DNA of 64,000 bases from Prinia subflava (lineage: Eukaryota; Chordata; Aves; Passeriformes; Cisticolidae), in NCBI RefSeq assembly GCF_021018805.1, contig NC_086247.1:95125338-95189337 (forward strand), in the 5' to 3' direction. The stretch's first letter is position 1. Each line of letters begins with the position of its first letter. The translations under genes and the position numbers were made by a program. Shown one piece after another: positions 1 through 13,000 of the stretch. Below the pieces are notes generated by a model, which was not told where the DNA came from, did not search any database, and worked only from the letters and a program-made list of their open reading frames with translations.

Positions 1-3000
1 AAGCATGGAGGAAAAAAAATAATCTTTGAGAAAACTGATACCTCCCACTGGAGGGGAAATGCAGCCTTTCTCCTAAATCCATTGCTAATTCATAATCAAG
101 GAAAATTGAGCTTAGAGCCTCAGAATTCCCACAACTATATTTTCTAGATTCTCTAGTTACTCCCCATTTACTAGAATTTTAAAAGGAACAGTGATATTTT
201 GATTCCTAAGTGTTTTCTTTCAAATATTATGTACTTCCTTACAACAACCACTCTCCTAGAAGACAGAAATTAGTTTTCCTTTCTTTATTTCTTACTGACA
301 GAAAATACTGCTGCAAACTCCACTGCAAAATTTTGTTAGTGACATCTTTTATCCCCCTTTTATCCCTTTTATCCCAGAACAAGTATATTAATTGTCGCTA
401 TAACTTTATTCCAGTTTCAAGTCTTGAGACATTCTACTTTGAGAGTCTCAGGACCTACTTTTTTTTACAGCTCAGTGCTTCCCAAGATGTCAGATTCAGA
501 TTTGTTATAGTCTGGGATATTTTTTCAAAAACAATTTCAGTGGCAAACCATTCAAAACATATTAAGGAACTATCTGGTATGTGGTCAAAGTCTTCTTGAA
601 AGTATCCTTAATAGCCAGTAGCACATCTCAAATATGGCTGACAAAACAATTGTAGAAATTCAAACATTTTGCCAAAGAATGATGCTTCCTCTGTTTTCTT
701 ACACAAGCAACTCATTGCATTGTTTCACTAGTCGTGATGTTGTTACACTGAACAGTCTTCCAAAATTCCTTTCTAGATGTTGTGAGTATGCTGTTGATTT
801 GATTTTTACAGTATAGAAAAGCTGAAGATCTAAATTTAGAAATACTGGTGATTTAAAGTCATCATTTCCTACCTCCTGGATCATTTGTTGCATTAGCATA
901 GCTCACTTAATCATCAAGCAGTCTGTCTGTTAAAGAGATACTGTGTAAGGTCACACTAGAAAAAAATACATTGTGTGAAGCTATTTTTAAGAACTAAATC
1001 TTTCATTATCTCCTTTCCCTTAAAATAGATTTTATTTAAGGGGACACTCAGTGATGTCTAAGTGCAAAAGGAAAGGGGATCAAAATGTCTGTATGTGGTC
1101 AGTGCTTGAATATTCAACAAAACATTAATCTGAAGTCCAGAGTGAACAAATCCTAAAGTAAACAATTGCTTGCGTTCGCAGGTAATTGGAAAATGTTGTT
1201 TGTGTGAAGAAAATTCAAATTCATTTTGCTCTCATTGATAGAGCTTCTCCCACATAATTGTTTCAAATTTGTAATCTGAATTCTGTGATGTGTGGTTATT
1301 CTAAACCACTTACTTTTCTGGAGCCATTACAGTTTTGCCATGCATAATAGTGAAGTCCTCTTGAAAATCTCTTGTTCAGACTCCCTCAGTAAGAACCAGA
1401 GTTCATTATTGGAATTGGCCAGAACTAGAGGGATCAGTTCAGTTCATTTCTAAAACTGCACTGTGGTTCTGCCTGTGGGCCTGCCGTGTCAGTGGCTGTG
1501 GGATTACAGAGGACCATGTCTCATTTTAAAGACTTTTCCTCAAAGCTTATTCCATCTATCTTTGTGTTGCCTCTGCAACACGGTTGCAGAGGCAACTTCA
1601 GTTAAGTGTTGGTGAATGAGGTTGAATCTTGCATCTTGTTCAGGGGCTTTACGATCTCTGCATAGAATTAAGATTGCTGGAAAACTACAGAAAGCAAATG
1701 GGGCCCATTTATTGATTTTGGCAATGAGATATTGAATCCCAAATCAATCAAAGTGTGTTTGATAGGAGCAGTAGCTCATTGTTGTTCCTTGATGTAATTT
1801 GGTAAATAAGTGCAGTATTCCTACTTGAATGCATTTTAATGTCTCACTCTATTTTAGGGAGATACAATATGTCTCCTTAACAAAGCAGGAAACCCTCTCA
1901 GCCTTTAAAGAGAATGCCTAATCATTGAGTAGGGAAAAAACCAGACCTAAACTCTGTAAAATTAGAGATCCTTGGCAGGCAACTCCACCAGTTGTGGGAA
2001 AGGCTGATATGCTCCAAGAATTTGCAGAGATAGGTGGCATTTGTCAGTTTGAAGATGCTTCCCTGGAAATGCTTTTTTTAAGGTGAAGCAAGTTAAGGAA
2101 GCTCAACATGGATGATGTGATGGCTCCAATTTTATACATTATTACATTTACAAAGTTTCAAAGTGTTTGAGTCTGTTTCAGAGAACAGCCCAAATTTGTC
2201 TCCCATGATAAATTTTCTGTAAGTTCAGTCTAAATCAGCATTCTAAATTAAACATCTAGGAGAAGAAAGCATCCTTCAGGTAATAAGACAATGTGATGAA
2301 TATTTTTTTACATAACCAAATTCTGACTGATCTTTTGCAAGATTGTTTCAAGTATTTTTTTCTTGGGTTTTAAAAAAAACTTATATGAATAATACAACAC
2401 CTGGTTTGGCCAGCATGTTCCAAGGCTGTACACTACTCTTGTGATGAGTTTAAATGGTTATTCAGAGGGCATTTTGAGGTGTTAAGAGCTGAAACTTTGG
2501 CCAACTTCATTTTTCCCAAAACTAGTTATTGTGTTCAACTTCCAAGGTAGAAGTTTTTCTTGATTCCTTCTGGTATATTTTTTTCCTTGGCATAACAATT
2601 GTTCTCATAGTTACTGCAAGCTGAGAGTATGTTTAAATGACCAAGTTTCCTTAGATTTCTAACAGTCTGGAAATAAACAGACTCTTTGATGTAGTCCACA
2701 TAGGCAATTAAAAAATTACTGCAGTTTCAGTGGTGAGGTTTTTTTCTCAGAAGCAATGGTGAAACACTGCAGACTGAAATCCAGGATCAGCTTCTAAAGA
2801 GAAGTGCTTCTGTTGGCAGCACATCTTGCTGTTTTCACATGAGCCGGCTGTTCTGCAAAATTTTAATGTCATTCCTGTTTGGAAGTGATTTTGATGATGA
2901 CTCCAAAATGGAAGAGGATTCTGGGCATGCCAAGCATAATTTTCTTCTGTACTTGTATATTAAAAATAATTTTTCATATAGGAATGTTTTTATTTGAAAG

Positions 3001-6000
3001 ATCTCTTGTTACCCAAATTTCCACATGAGGAAATCCATTCTGAGGTAATAACAGCTTTTTGAAGCCATTTTGATTAACTTTTTTTTTTCTCCAAAGGTAA
3101 TTTTTATTTTCAAGTATGTGTAGCCCCTAGTACTCTACCCTCTGCTACACTGAATCAACAACTTATTTTCAGTCTGCCAGCTAGAAAATTGTAGATCCAG
3201 GTTCTAGAGCATTGAATAAATGGAAACAAATGCTGGATCTCAGTTGATAGTGTGTGCCTTTTTCAGGCCCTCTTGAAAATTGTCCAAATGTCCTGAAAAC
3301 CAGGAGTCCATCAGCTTGTAATCTTTATGTGAGAGGGTTAGGATCTGATTACTGACCACCTTCAAAGTTTCATTAGGGTTGCTTTAGGCAACTGAGGTGC
3401 ATCCCATCCCCAGTTAACCTAATTCTTTATGTTACTAAGGCATTGGGTTTTTGACATTTGGTACTTTTGTTTTCAGTGTTCTGTTTAGGTTGATGCTCAG
3501 CTTTTTGTCTTTGTCTCACATATTTGTGGTAAAATTGATCTTTCCATATTTGTATTTCTGAACCCAGTCATTCTTTCCCCTCCTGTCCTCCAAGAAAAGG
3601 TAATTTGGAGAGCTAGGTGCTTTTGCTGACTTGAACTTTCTGCATGTGTTAAGTTAAATCTCACTCATTGGTCCTTGTCTTTGTTACAAAGCACAAAAGA
3701 TGACTTTAAGAGCAAGCTGTGCCAAGGATGTTTGTACTTGAAAAGTGTAGTTACAGGCCATGCTTTGTTTCATTTGAGTAGTTTTTTTTCATGAAAAGTA
3801 GATTTGATTGAAGTGAAATAGTGTCCAAGCTCTTAGGTGATTCTTTCACTATAGCAATCTTTTTCATAAACCTTCAGTAAATACTGGGGAGTTCTTCTAG
3901 GTGTGTCTATACTCAATGATCTCTAGAGCTTTAGCTGAAACCTGAAAATTAAGGGGATTTTTAATCAGAAATGTTCAACAGTATTAGAGTGTAATTGCAG
4001 ATATCTAGAAAAGTCACTGACAAACTCAACTTTTCCAATATCATATTGGATACATGTTATAATTATCAGTGGAGAATTAAAAAATGCAGTAGGAAGAATT
4101 AGGAACTGGAAATGTTAGTGTTCAAACTGCATCTACATGCCAACATGTTTTTGTTTATCACCCCAGTTATTATCTTTAGATCCCTTTTTTTAAAGATGCC
4201 AGTCATATCACTTGGCTGTAAACACACTTCTAAAAAAAGTCATTTTTATACTATGGCCTCACAAATATTATATTTAATGAATAGAGCAAGTGAAGTAACA
4301 TCGTTTACTATGACAGTCTCTCTTTTGAAGTATTTGAAGGCTTTTACAATAGATAAGACAAGCATTCAGATGGCTATGACAAGTGCGAGTCCTGTGACAG
4401 TGCCACTAGAAGGCAGAGATTTTTCTTCTCATTAATGAGGTTAAGCAGCATTGGGTTTTCATATAAAATGCTAAGTTGCTCTGTAATTAATTTAAAACTG
4501 TTACAGAATATAGTTTTTAAGCTCTCTGATAAGAGAAACTGCCTGCTTTTTTTCCTTCTTGTTAGAGAAGGATGGGGGATCCAGTATGACTTCTGCCCTG
4601 AGGAAATTTCCATCTGCAGGGAATGCTTGTCTGTGTGTTTTCTCAGATGGAAGGGCAGAGCAAAGAGTTGGGTTTTTTCCACATATGAAATAATTCTTTA
4701 AGAGGAAAACTTCTTTTTGTCTGCAGCAACCAGAAGAATTGTAAGGCCTGTTTGTTACTCATGGCTCAAAAAGCAAGTTACTATGCTGGCCACTTGCTGC
4801 TCTTCAGTGTCTCCTCATATGAGAAAGTTAAGAGCAGAATTGTTTGGGTAAGTCACTTAGTCAAGTAAGAGGACAGGAGTGCTTCCTGTGGAGAGGGAAT
4901 GCAGAATTCTACTTTCTTTTTCAGCTTAATATACCAGTGTATTTCCACCGGGGAGATACCCACCTTCTGAAACAGCTATGAAGCAGTTTATCTGGATCTT
5001 AACATCTGCTCTCCAGTGAGGTTTGCCAGGCTCACTGAGCAGGGTTAACAGTATGAAGGATCTCTTACTCCTTAGGTGCCTTCCAGCTGGTCAGAAAGTA
5101 TTCAGCCTTTAGCTATTTATAGAGTATTTTTCACTTCTCTTTAAAGTCTGCTTTTGATCTGGAGTTTTTTTCTTCTCTGGGCAGAAAGGAGTACCAGGAA
5201 CACACTGATTTGGTCAAAGGCACAAGGGATTCTCTCATTAGATCTACATTTCAGGTCATTTAAGATTTTAAATATGTTCCATTCTGTTTCAAAGCTACTT
5301 CACTGATTGTCTTTCCTTAACATTGCTAGGAATCTTTTTGAATTTAAGATTGAATCATCCAAATCTTTTATACACAATATTTAAAATAATGGCATAAGCA
5401 AAATGGCAGTAATATTCTGCTCATTTACTGTGTCTGAACTGGCTAATTTGTCATTGTTGGATGCATTGCAGGAGTTTGCTCAGGTGCATGTTGCTAGATG
5501 TTTCTTAAATATCTTTTCACAAAGGATTCAGAATTCTGTTGCCATGAAAAGATTATACCAAATTTGCTCTGCTTTTTTCGGTATAATCTTCCTAGGATGT
5601 CTTTGCTAATGGAAAGGTCTCAGTAGGATTTTCTATGCCAAAAATGTGATTTTCAAGGTTTTTTTCTGAATATTAAATTTAGTTAAGTCTGTCTTCTGCT
5701 ATAATGAATGCCATGTAAAACTAGAGCTTGTGTTTTTTCCTCCCTCTAATAAGCCATGAGGTGTATGTACGGCATGTCAATCCTGGAAGACTAACTTTTA
5801 GTCATAATTGGGTTGAAAAATGCATGTATGAGAATTATTTCATGGGTTTGTGGCATTGGTGTCAGTAGAAGGTGAAGATGTAGAGGGATGTTCTACATCC
5901 TTGTAAATCCACAGTAGGGTAGAACGATGCTGGAAGTTACTGGTGTGCTCTAAGGAGTGTAAACTGTGGTACTATTTTCAATACACTATTTTATTTGATA

Positions 6001-8964
6001 GTAAAGAGGACCAAAATGTCCGACATGCCTAACTAAATTGATCATTTAGGAGACTATTAAATTTCTATTTAAAAAGAAAGAAAAAATAATTATTTTCTAC
6101 AAATAAAAGGGTATGTGGGAGATATGTTGCAAGAGGGAATGCCATTAGGAAGAGAGGTTGGCACTACTTTTTAGAAAAATTGAATTGAATTCTCAAATAC
6201 AAGTAAAAAACACCTCAGAGTTGGTGAAAAATATTTTTCTTCTTTGTTTGCTATTCTGTGCTATCTGATAGAGTGGGCTGTTCCCATGGGGGATTTTTGA
6301 GATAAAATCTATACCAATTAGTTAGATTTTTTAAGAGAAATTATCTTTCCATTAATATCTTAAACTTCCACATCTTGTCTGTGTGTCCTTCCCTTTTAGA
6401 TTTTGTGTTTAGTTTTCTTCTACAGCTGTGGTAGAAAAGCTTTTAATTTTATTCTTCATTTAAACAAATTAAGTTTTATGATCTCATATAGAAAAATTCA
6501 TATGGACAAGTCTAAAAGCTTAAAAATCATCAAGTATAGTTTGAACTATTTAGCTGTTCAGGAAACAATTAACAAAAGTGTAAAATAAATGGATATATTA
6601 TTTATTTCCTCAAAGGTAAGACAGAGAGGAAACTATGGGACATTTGGTGACAAATATTTGAAAACAGATGTTAAAATGAAGGAGTTTCTGGGTACAAGAT
6701 AAGTACTCGGCCAAGAAGCAAATGGTAGCAGTGAGGGTGCATTTGGTACTTGAAGGTTGTATCTCCATTAGTGTTTTAGCCCAGGTGATGAGTGTGGCCT
6801 TGAAGCAGTGCTTTGGTGTGGCTCCCAGGGATATCAGGGTTCATCATTTCGTTTAGGTCGCTGTAGGCTGGGGTTTCACTCCAAGAGCTGGCCCACAGCC
6901 ACTAATGCACTAATGCACTCTTTCAATCCAGAGAATGAGCTGAGAGCCCATCCAGAGTAAATCCAGAGCCCATCCTATTTCTGCCATAACCAGTTGTAAG
7001 GCCCACATGCATGAATGCCAAATGTATTGTCTCAGTGCATAGTGTCAATAGGACAAAAGTTTAAAAGTCACTGGCATTACCATTTAAACTTTTATACACT
7101 TACAGAGTTGGATTCCTTTTTTCTATCTCTTTTGATATTTTATCTAGACAGTGAACACAATTTTGCAGTTATTTCTTGGTCATTTAAATGTTGGGACATC
7201 TCAATATGCTATTTTAAAATTTCAAGTGGTTAAATTACTTAAATTATAAGCATGACACTGATAAATGGTAAAAACAGCTGTATAAGCAAATGAATGCATG
7301 GCTCAGTTTCTTTAATGAAAGCACTTAAGTAGATGAGTCATTCATATCTTCAAGCTTGTTAATGATTTTAATGGCCTAAAGTTTCATGATGTTACTGAAT
7401 ATATACCTACTACAGCTTCAGTTAAGTTGCAACAAATTACAGTTGTGTTTCCGTCTGCTGATTAGTCTTGTTGGTAAACAGTGTGCATCCAGTTGTCAAG
7501 AAAACTAAGAAAAATACTTGAGAAAAGGAATCTGAATATTCAATGTGTAGGGGAAAGATGTCGTTGCAATTTGCCTCCTTTTTATTTCAGAGAAGTCTTT
7601 TTCACTTTCAGAAAAGTGCAATTTTACAGTTAGCTTTACTCCTGTAATGTTGTCTGTAACACTTTGTCATCCAGTTACACTAAAAAATTACAATTTATAT
7701 TGGAAAGTCTTCTCTTGGCTATGTGTATAAATTGCATTTACAGCCTGTAAGATTTAGAAGTGAAAAGCTGCAATAATTAAAAATCCTTTCTTCTGCTTAG
7801 GATGCTTACCTAGGAAAGCAAGCAGCCCAACAGCTTAATTATCTCTAATGTGTACAAATATTTTCCTTACACATGCAAGGAAGACCTAACAGGCATTTTG
7901 TACCATCTTCAGTTTTAGATACATGAGCTGCCACTGCATTGAGAATCAGAAAATTGTGTGTGATTCATGTATTCACTCTGTTCTCTGTAGAGTCTTAGTC
8001 AGGAATTACCATAATCTCAGTGTTTTCAATGGTCATGTGCTGTGTTCTTGCTTGAAATTGTATTTTATCCACATACAGAAATGTAGGCACAAAACCAGAT
8101 ACATTCAGATGAACTGAAGAAAGTTGTAGAAAGCAAGGTTCTCTAAAGATTCTGTAGTGTTTTTTCTAGAAACCTTGAGTAGCCCCTGAGTAGTTTTTCC
8201 TTTTGCAGAATTTTGCAAAGAACCCTCTTCCCAATTTCATAATGAGACAGATGACACTCTGGAAACTCTTCCAGCCACAGGAAGCTGTTTCTATTTTCTG
8301 GGGTTTTCCAATGTTGGTATCATGAATTGTCCAGGGAGAAGGAATTCAAATTTTCAGCAGATTTGCAGAGATAGATCACTTAATATCTTGTCTTTATAAT
8401 GTATAGCGTGGATTTGTTCAGCTCTGGTACTTTTTTCTGAGAGAATTAATGCATCAGTATGTAAAACACTAGAGTATGCACTGATTGATTATGACCACCA
8501 CAGCCCCATTTGGGAAGCAATGGATTGGGTTTGAGGCAACGGAGAACAAAAATGATGGGAAAAGTAGATCTCATTATAGCAAGTCTGCCCATCTCTGTGT
8601 TCTAGTGATGTGGTGGTTGAGGCAGGACCAGCATACTGCTGGGTTTCTTTCTGAAAGTTTTGGAATATATTTGGGTGTAAAATGGGGAGAACAGGCAAGA
8701 ATAATGGAGTGCAGATCTGTTTCCTCAAGTACTTCTGGCTCACAGATGGATGCCCAGGTGCTCAGCACTCGAAGCAGTTCCCATGACAGAGAAGATGAAT
8801 AATTTCATATCTCTGCAAGCCTAATCTAGCATTTGTTCTGCATCAGGTTCTTCACATGATCATAAAGTTTCCAGTGTTCAATGACTTCTCTGGTGTTTGA
8901 GAAGCATGAAATACTTGTATAAGACAGGAGTTCTCAAAAGAGCTAGACAGGCAAGGTAATAGTT
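1..8964 (+). other. 5' part of the large last CTDP1 intron; no exon recognised
   Basis: This stretch is AT-rich sequence with many stop codons in all frames. I see no recognisable protein domain, no CR1 or LTR match and no RNA gene. It is called intron because the CTDP1 terminal exon lies downstream on the plus strand and a large final intron is usual for this gene. The upstream CTDP1 exons, with the phosphatase and BRCT domains, are not in the window. The only distinct local structures are a perfect 14-bp-arm inverted repeat at 1566-1596 and a shorter one at 5877-5899. Open frames of 60 to 130 codons here (for example 210-599 and 4112-4435) have no family resemblance and are taken as chance. 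If another gene lies upstream on this strand, part of this could instead be intergenic. Confidence 0.6.
1566..1596. repeat. Perfect short inverted repeat (hairpin)
   Basis: The arms GTTGCCTCTGCAAC (1566-1579) and GTTGCAGAGGCAAC (1583-1596) are exact reverse complements, separated by the three bases ACG. The 14-bp stem is GC-richer than its surroundings. It is too short for a miRNA precursor and has no U-tract to suggest a terminator. It may be a chance palindrome or a remnant of a small inverted-repeat element. Confidence 0.8.
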
Positions 8965-10070
8965 TTGCAGGGTTTAGTATCTCCAAGGATAACGCCTCTC
9001 TGGATAACCTGTGCCAGTGCTTAATCACCATCACAGTGAGAAGCTGTTCCCTGATGTTTAGAGGGAACTTGTATATTTCAGTTTGTGCCTGGCTTCTTGT
9101 CCTGTCACTGGACACCACTGAGAAGAACCTGGCTCCAGTTTCTTTACACTATCCATTCAGGATTTTGTGTATGTTCATTAGATCCACACTCTACTCCTAC
9201 ATCAAGAGTGTCTGAGGATCTTGAGAGAACCAAAGGCCTTAGTGAAGTACCCTCTGCTTTTCCCTCATTTACCAAGCCAGTAATTTAATTGTAGAAGTGT
9301 ATCAGGTTGGTCAACCAGTTTCCCTTTGATGAACCTATGTTCAGCACTACTGATCACCTTGTCCTTCATGTGACTAAAAGTGGTTTCCTGGATCAGCTGC
9401 TCTTTCATCTTCCCTGGGATTGAGGTGAGTCTGACCTTCCCTCAGTCCAGCTAGTTTTAAAGTAGGAATGACATTTGCATTCCTCCAGCCATTAGGCACA
9501 TCTCTCAACCACCATAATCTCTTGAAGACTGAAAGTGGCCTCACAATGACATCACCCACCTCCCTTAGCATTCATGGCTGCATCTCATCAGGAGCCATGG
9601 GGTCAGGTATGACCCCCATTTACTTAAGAGTCCTTCCCTGTGCTAATTCTCTTCTACCAAGGAACCTCTTCCTTGCTAGAGGTCTTTTACCATCTTCTCT
9701 GGTTCCTGAAGGTTTATCTTGCTAGTAAAGACTGAGGCAAAAGACTATTACCTCAGCCCTTTTCCATGTCTGTATCACTGGCTCCCCTGCCCCATTCAGC
9801 AGCAGGCTCACATTTTGCTATTTCCACATTCTTCCATTTCATACTTACAGTACAAGACCTTCCATTGTCTTTGACAACATCAGCATCTCATGGTCATTGC
9901 AGCTAAGGCTGCCTTCAGCCTTCCCACCCCCAAGCCTCTGCCTCATTTAGGCCTGAGATCCAGCAGAGCAGCTATCCTCACTGGCTTCTCTGTTGCTTGG
10001 GATCAGCACTGTGCAGTGCTGTGACCGGAAGGCTGAGGCCATCCTGTGCACTGAAGGAGTGGAGAACATG
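8965..10070 (-). mobile_element. CR1 LINE fragment, internally deleted, antisense to CTDP1
   Basis: Read on the minus strand, this is the second open reading frame of a CR1 non-LTR retrotransposon, decayed. Around 9571-9420 the translation keeps the reverse-transcriptase signature (DVIVRPLSVFKRLW, then DVPNGWRNANVIPT). The next part, down to about 9300, corresponds to the segment that in intact CR1 reads like HGFTKGKSCLTN. Positions 9118-8971 give the C-terminal end (FPLNIREQLLTVMVIKHWHR). Between the last two, several hundred codons of reverse transcriptase are missing, so the copy has an internal deletion near 9290. Sequence from about 9740 to 10070 resembles the region upstream of the reverse transcriptase. 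Frameshifts and stops show it is dead. Both outer limits are judged by eye. Confidence 0.85.
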
Positions 10071-13000
10071 GAGTAAATAAGAGCTGGATACATACTAATG
10101 GACACTGAAATGCTGGAGCTGAGCTTGTACAAATACAGGTCCAGCACCTCGAAGCACAATTTCCAGACTGGCAGCTTCTTTTGAATAGCTTACAGACCCT
10201 CCAGAACTGAGTACAAATAGGATGTTTCCAGTGTGCTGTCTCAGAAGGGCTTCTTTTGAGTGTTTTTTCCATTATTTCTACTGATTTTGCACCCATCTGG
10301 GAACATTCTGTGGAGCTGCAGTATATAAATCTGGGTCTTGCAGTGCCCTAGCTTCTATCAGTGGGTCTAAATTTTGCTTGCGGTCTCTTGCAATGTGCTC
10401 ATGCCGCACCTGATAATACTCAAATAATGTGAGTTTTCTGTTGTCAGGAATAACCTAGTTTATCCTGTGATACTGTATCTGATCTTTGTATATCTTGCTG
10501 GGAAGAAAGGGAGAGAAATGATCCTTCCCACCACGTCTTGTTGCCCCTGTTTTGTACAGGTGTAAAAACTAAGGAGCATTTTTTGTAAGGATAGTTTTCT
10601 ATAAAAATATTTGATAATAGCCAGTTCTTAAAAGCTGTTCTCAAGTAAAATAGCTGTCTCTAGATACTATTGACGCATTTCATCAAAGTATGGAAGAAAG
10701 AAGGAGAAATGCCACGTTCTCCTCAGTAGAAAGGCTCATCTTCCAAAAGAGCTCAACAAGAGTGTCTTAAACTTTTACAAACCTTGAAAGTTTTCCTTCA
10801 CTGTACCAATTTGATAATTGCTGTCACCTGCAGAGTTTTAGCATTGCTAAAACCTTTTACATTCAAAATAACCCCTCAAACTGTTCCCATTGCATGTGTT
10901 TGTGAAGTTCTCCTTCCAGCTCTTCATGGATTTAACGTCCTTCACTATTCTTAAAGGAAAATATATGAGTTTTAAGGTGATGCTTTATAGCAGAAGCTTA
11001 GAGCACAATTGTAAGATGAATATTGAAGTGTAATAGCTGTGACATTTATATTGTTTATCCAATGAATGTCTTTTTTTCTAGCAAAACACTTTGCAATTAT
11101 TTTGAGCTGAGGAACCCTTCTCCATTTCATCACTTTTTAACTTTTACATGGCTGGATGTCTTGGGAAAAATATCTTTTTCTTGTGAGGATGAAGGAGAAT
11201 TTGAATTAAGGAAGGTAGAAATTTTAGGGAAACTAATAGAAAAGGTGTGAACTGTCATGGATGATACCTTGCCATAGGGAACTAGATAATTCTGGGGGAT
11301 CAGAGGAAAGACACCAGCAAAATCAAATCCTAAAGACAATAGAGAGGAAAATATGCTCTTGTAAATCAAAATTAGGTGCTCTGGATGTAAAGCACCACAT
11401 ACCTTGCATGGCAAAGTCATCACTGGAGTTTCTCGCTGCTATGGTGCACCCTTTCTGTGAATGGTACAACCCTTTCAGGGATAATGGGATGATTGTATTT
11501 TCTTTTAGATATGTCTTTCAGTGGCTCCCAGTCTGGAGGAAGAGAAGTTTCTGAATCACAGTATTTGAATGTCTTAAGAGTTTAAGTATAGGAGTGCCTG
11601 TCTTAGATATTCTGTCAGTTACTCCTGCTAGTAGTGTTTTACAGCTCTGTAATTGGTTAGATTTCCCATTCTCTGAAGCCACTCTTCTAAATGAATATGC
11701 CATAGTATCTTTCTATAAATAAAAAGGTGAATGAATAATTCCCATGGGCTGGCTGGGGATTTTATATTCCCTGAATTCCTGAATGCTTATTCAACATCAT
11801 CTCTCTTCTTTCATCACTCTGTTCAACATTATCTATCTTCCGTTTTTCCTTAGGCTTCGGAAAGTTGTCATCTGTTTCCATTACATAAGAGCTTGTCAAT
11901 AATCTCAAGATTTCTGAAAGGACAATTGATAAAACCCTATCTTGATTTTAAAAGGAGACTGTCAAGTCTATTACGCCCTTCAGATGCCTTCCTTTTAGAA
12001 ATCAAAGTTCTTACTGTATATGTGTACATTTATGTATGTCTCAGTTGTTGTTTCCTGTTCCTATCTGGGGATCATAAAACATGAAAAGACCAAGACTGAA
12101 ACTCATCATTTCTTAGGCAGCAGGGACAAAAAGCTGTGTTCCACTAACAAAATTATTCAAATTACAATCTCCGTAAAAAGAAATTTTAAGTGATTGCTGT
12201 CTCATATATGTGTTGAAGATAAAGCATTTTAAAAGCAGTAGTTTTCATACTGGAAGTTATATATATTGATATAAAGAGATCAGCTTTTAATTATATAAAT
12301 AGTCATAGCTTCTTCTATCTTAGACACTTGCTTACAAAAAATTGAAAAGGTGTTGGGAATGGGCAACTCTCCGCGAAACCTAGACATCAGTTCTGAGGGA
12401 TAAGCCTGTATGCAATGGAAAGATCTCTACAGTTCAGCCCTGAAGACTCATCAAAGAATCTTGTAGGAAAATGAATGTGTATTCTTACTATAATTTAATT
12501 TGGTTATCTAGAATATAATGTTGTATATTTTTGTGTACCTATATAATGCTTTAGAAAAATATTATTAATATTATTAAAATCAGGAGATTTCAGAAAGATA
12601 TGCTGTGTGATTATTAAGCAAGCTTTGTGCTTGCAGCTCCATTTGGGAAGCATGCGTTGCTTTAGTTTTTTTACTCTCATTCTTGATTATGACATTTAAG
12701 AGATTAAACAACAATGTTGACAGTCTGTAGCCTTAAGTTTCATTAGAAATTATATGATTCTGTAAGGGAAATAAAAGCCGTAAGAAATTCTTCATAGATG
12801 TCTGACAGTATAGTAAGAAGAGATTACCTTTCCCTAATGCACCTTTGTGCCTACTGAAGTATAACATTATGTTTCAAATGAAGTTACTTAGGATTTATTT
12901 GACAAATGGGAGAAATGTGTAGATTTCACTAATCTTCAAAAGCAAAGCAGCAAAAAGAATATTGGTCACTAGAGAGGAACCAATGTGAGGAAGCACTCAT

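Noticed and set aside
2842..2997. Short plus-strand frame with an acidic stretch (GSDFDDDSKMEEDS) that might be a CTDP1 exon
   Set aside because: The resemblance to the acidic region near the FCP1 C-terminus is only compositional, and no donor follows it in a suitable place.
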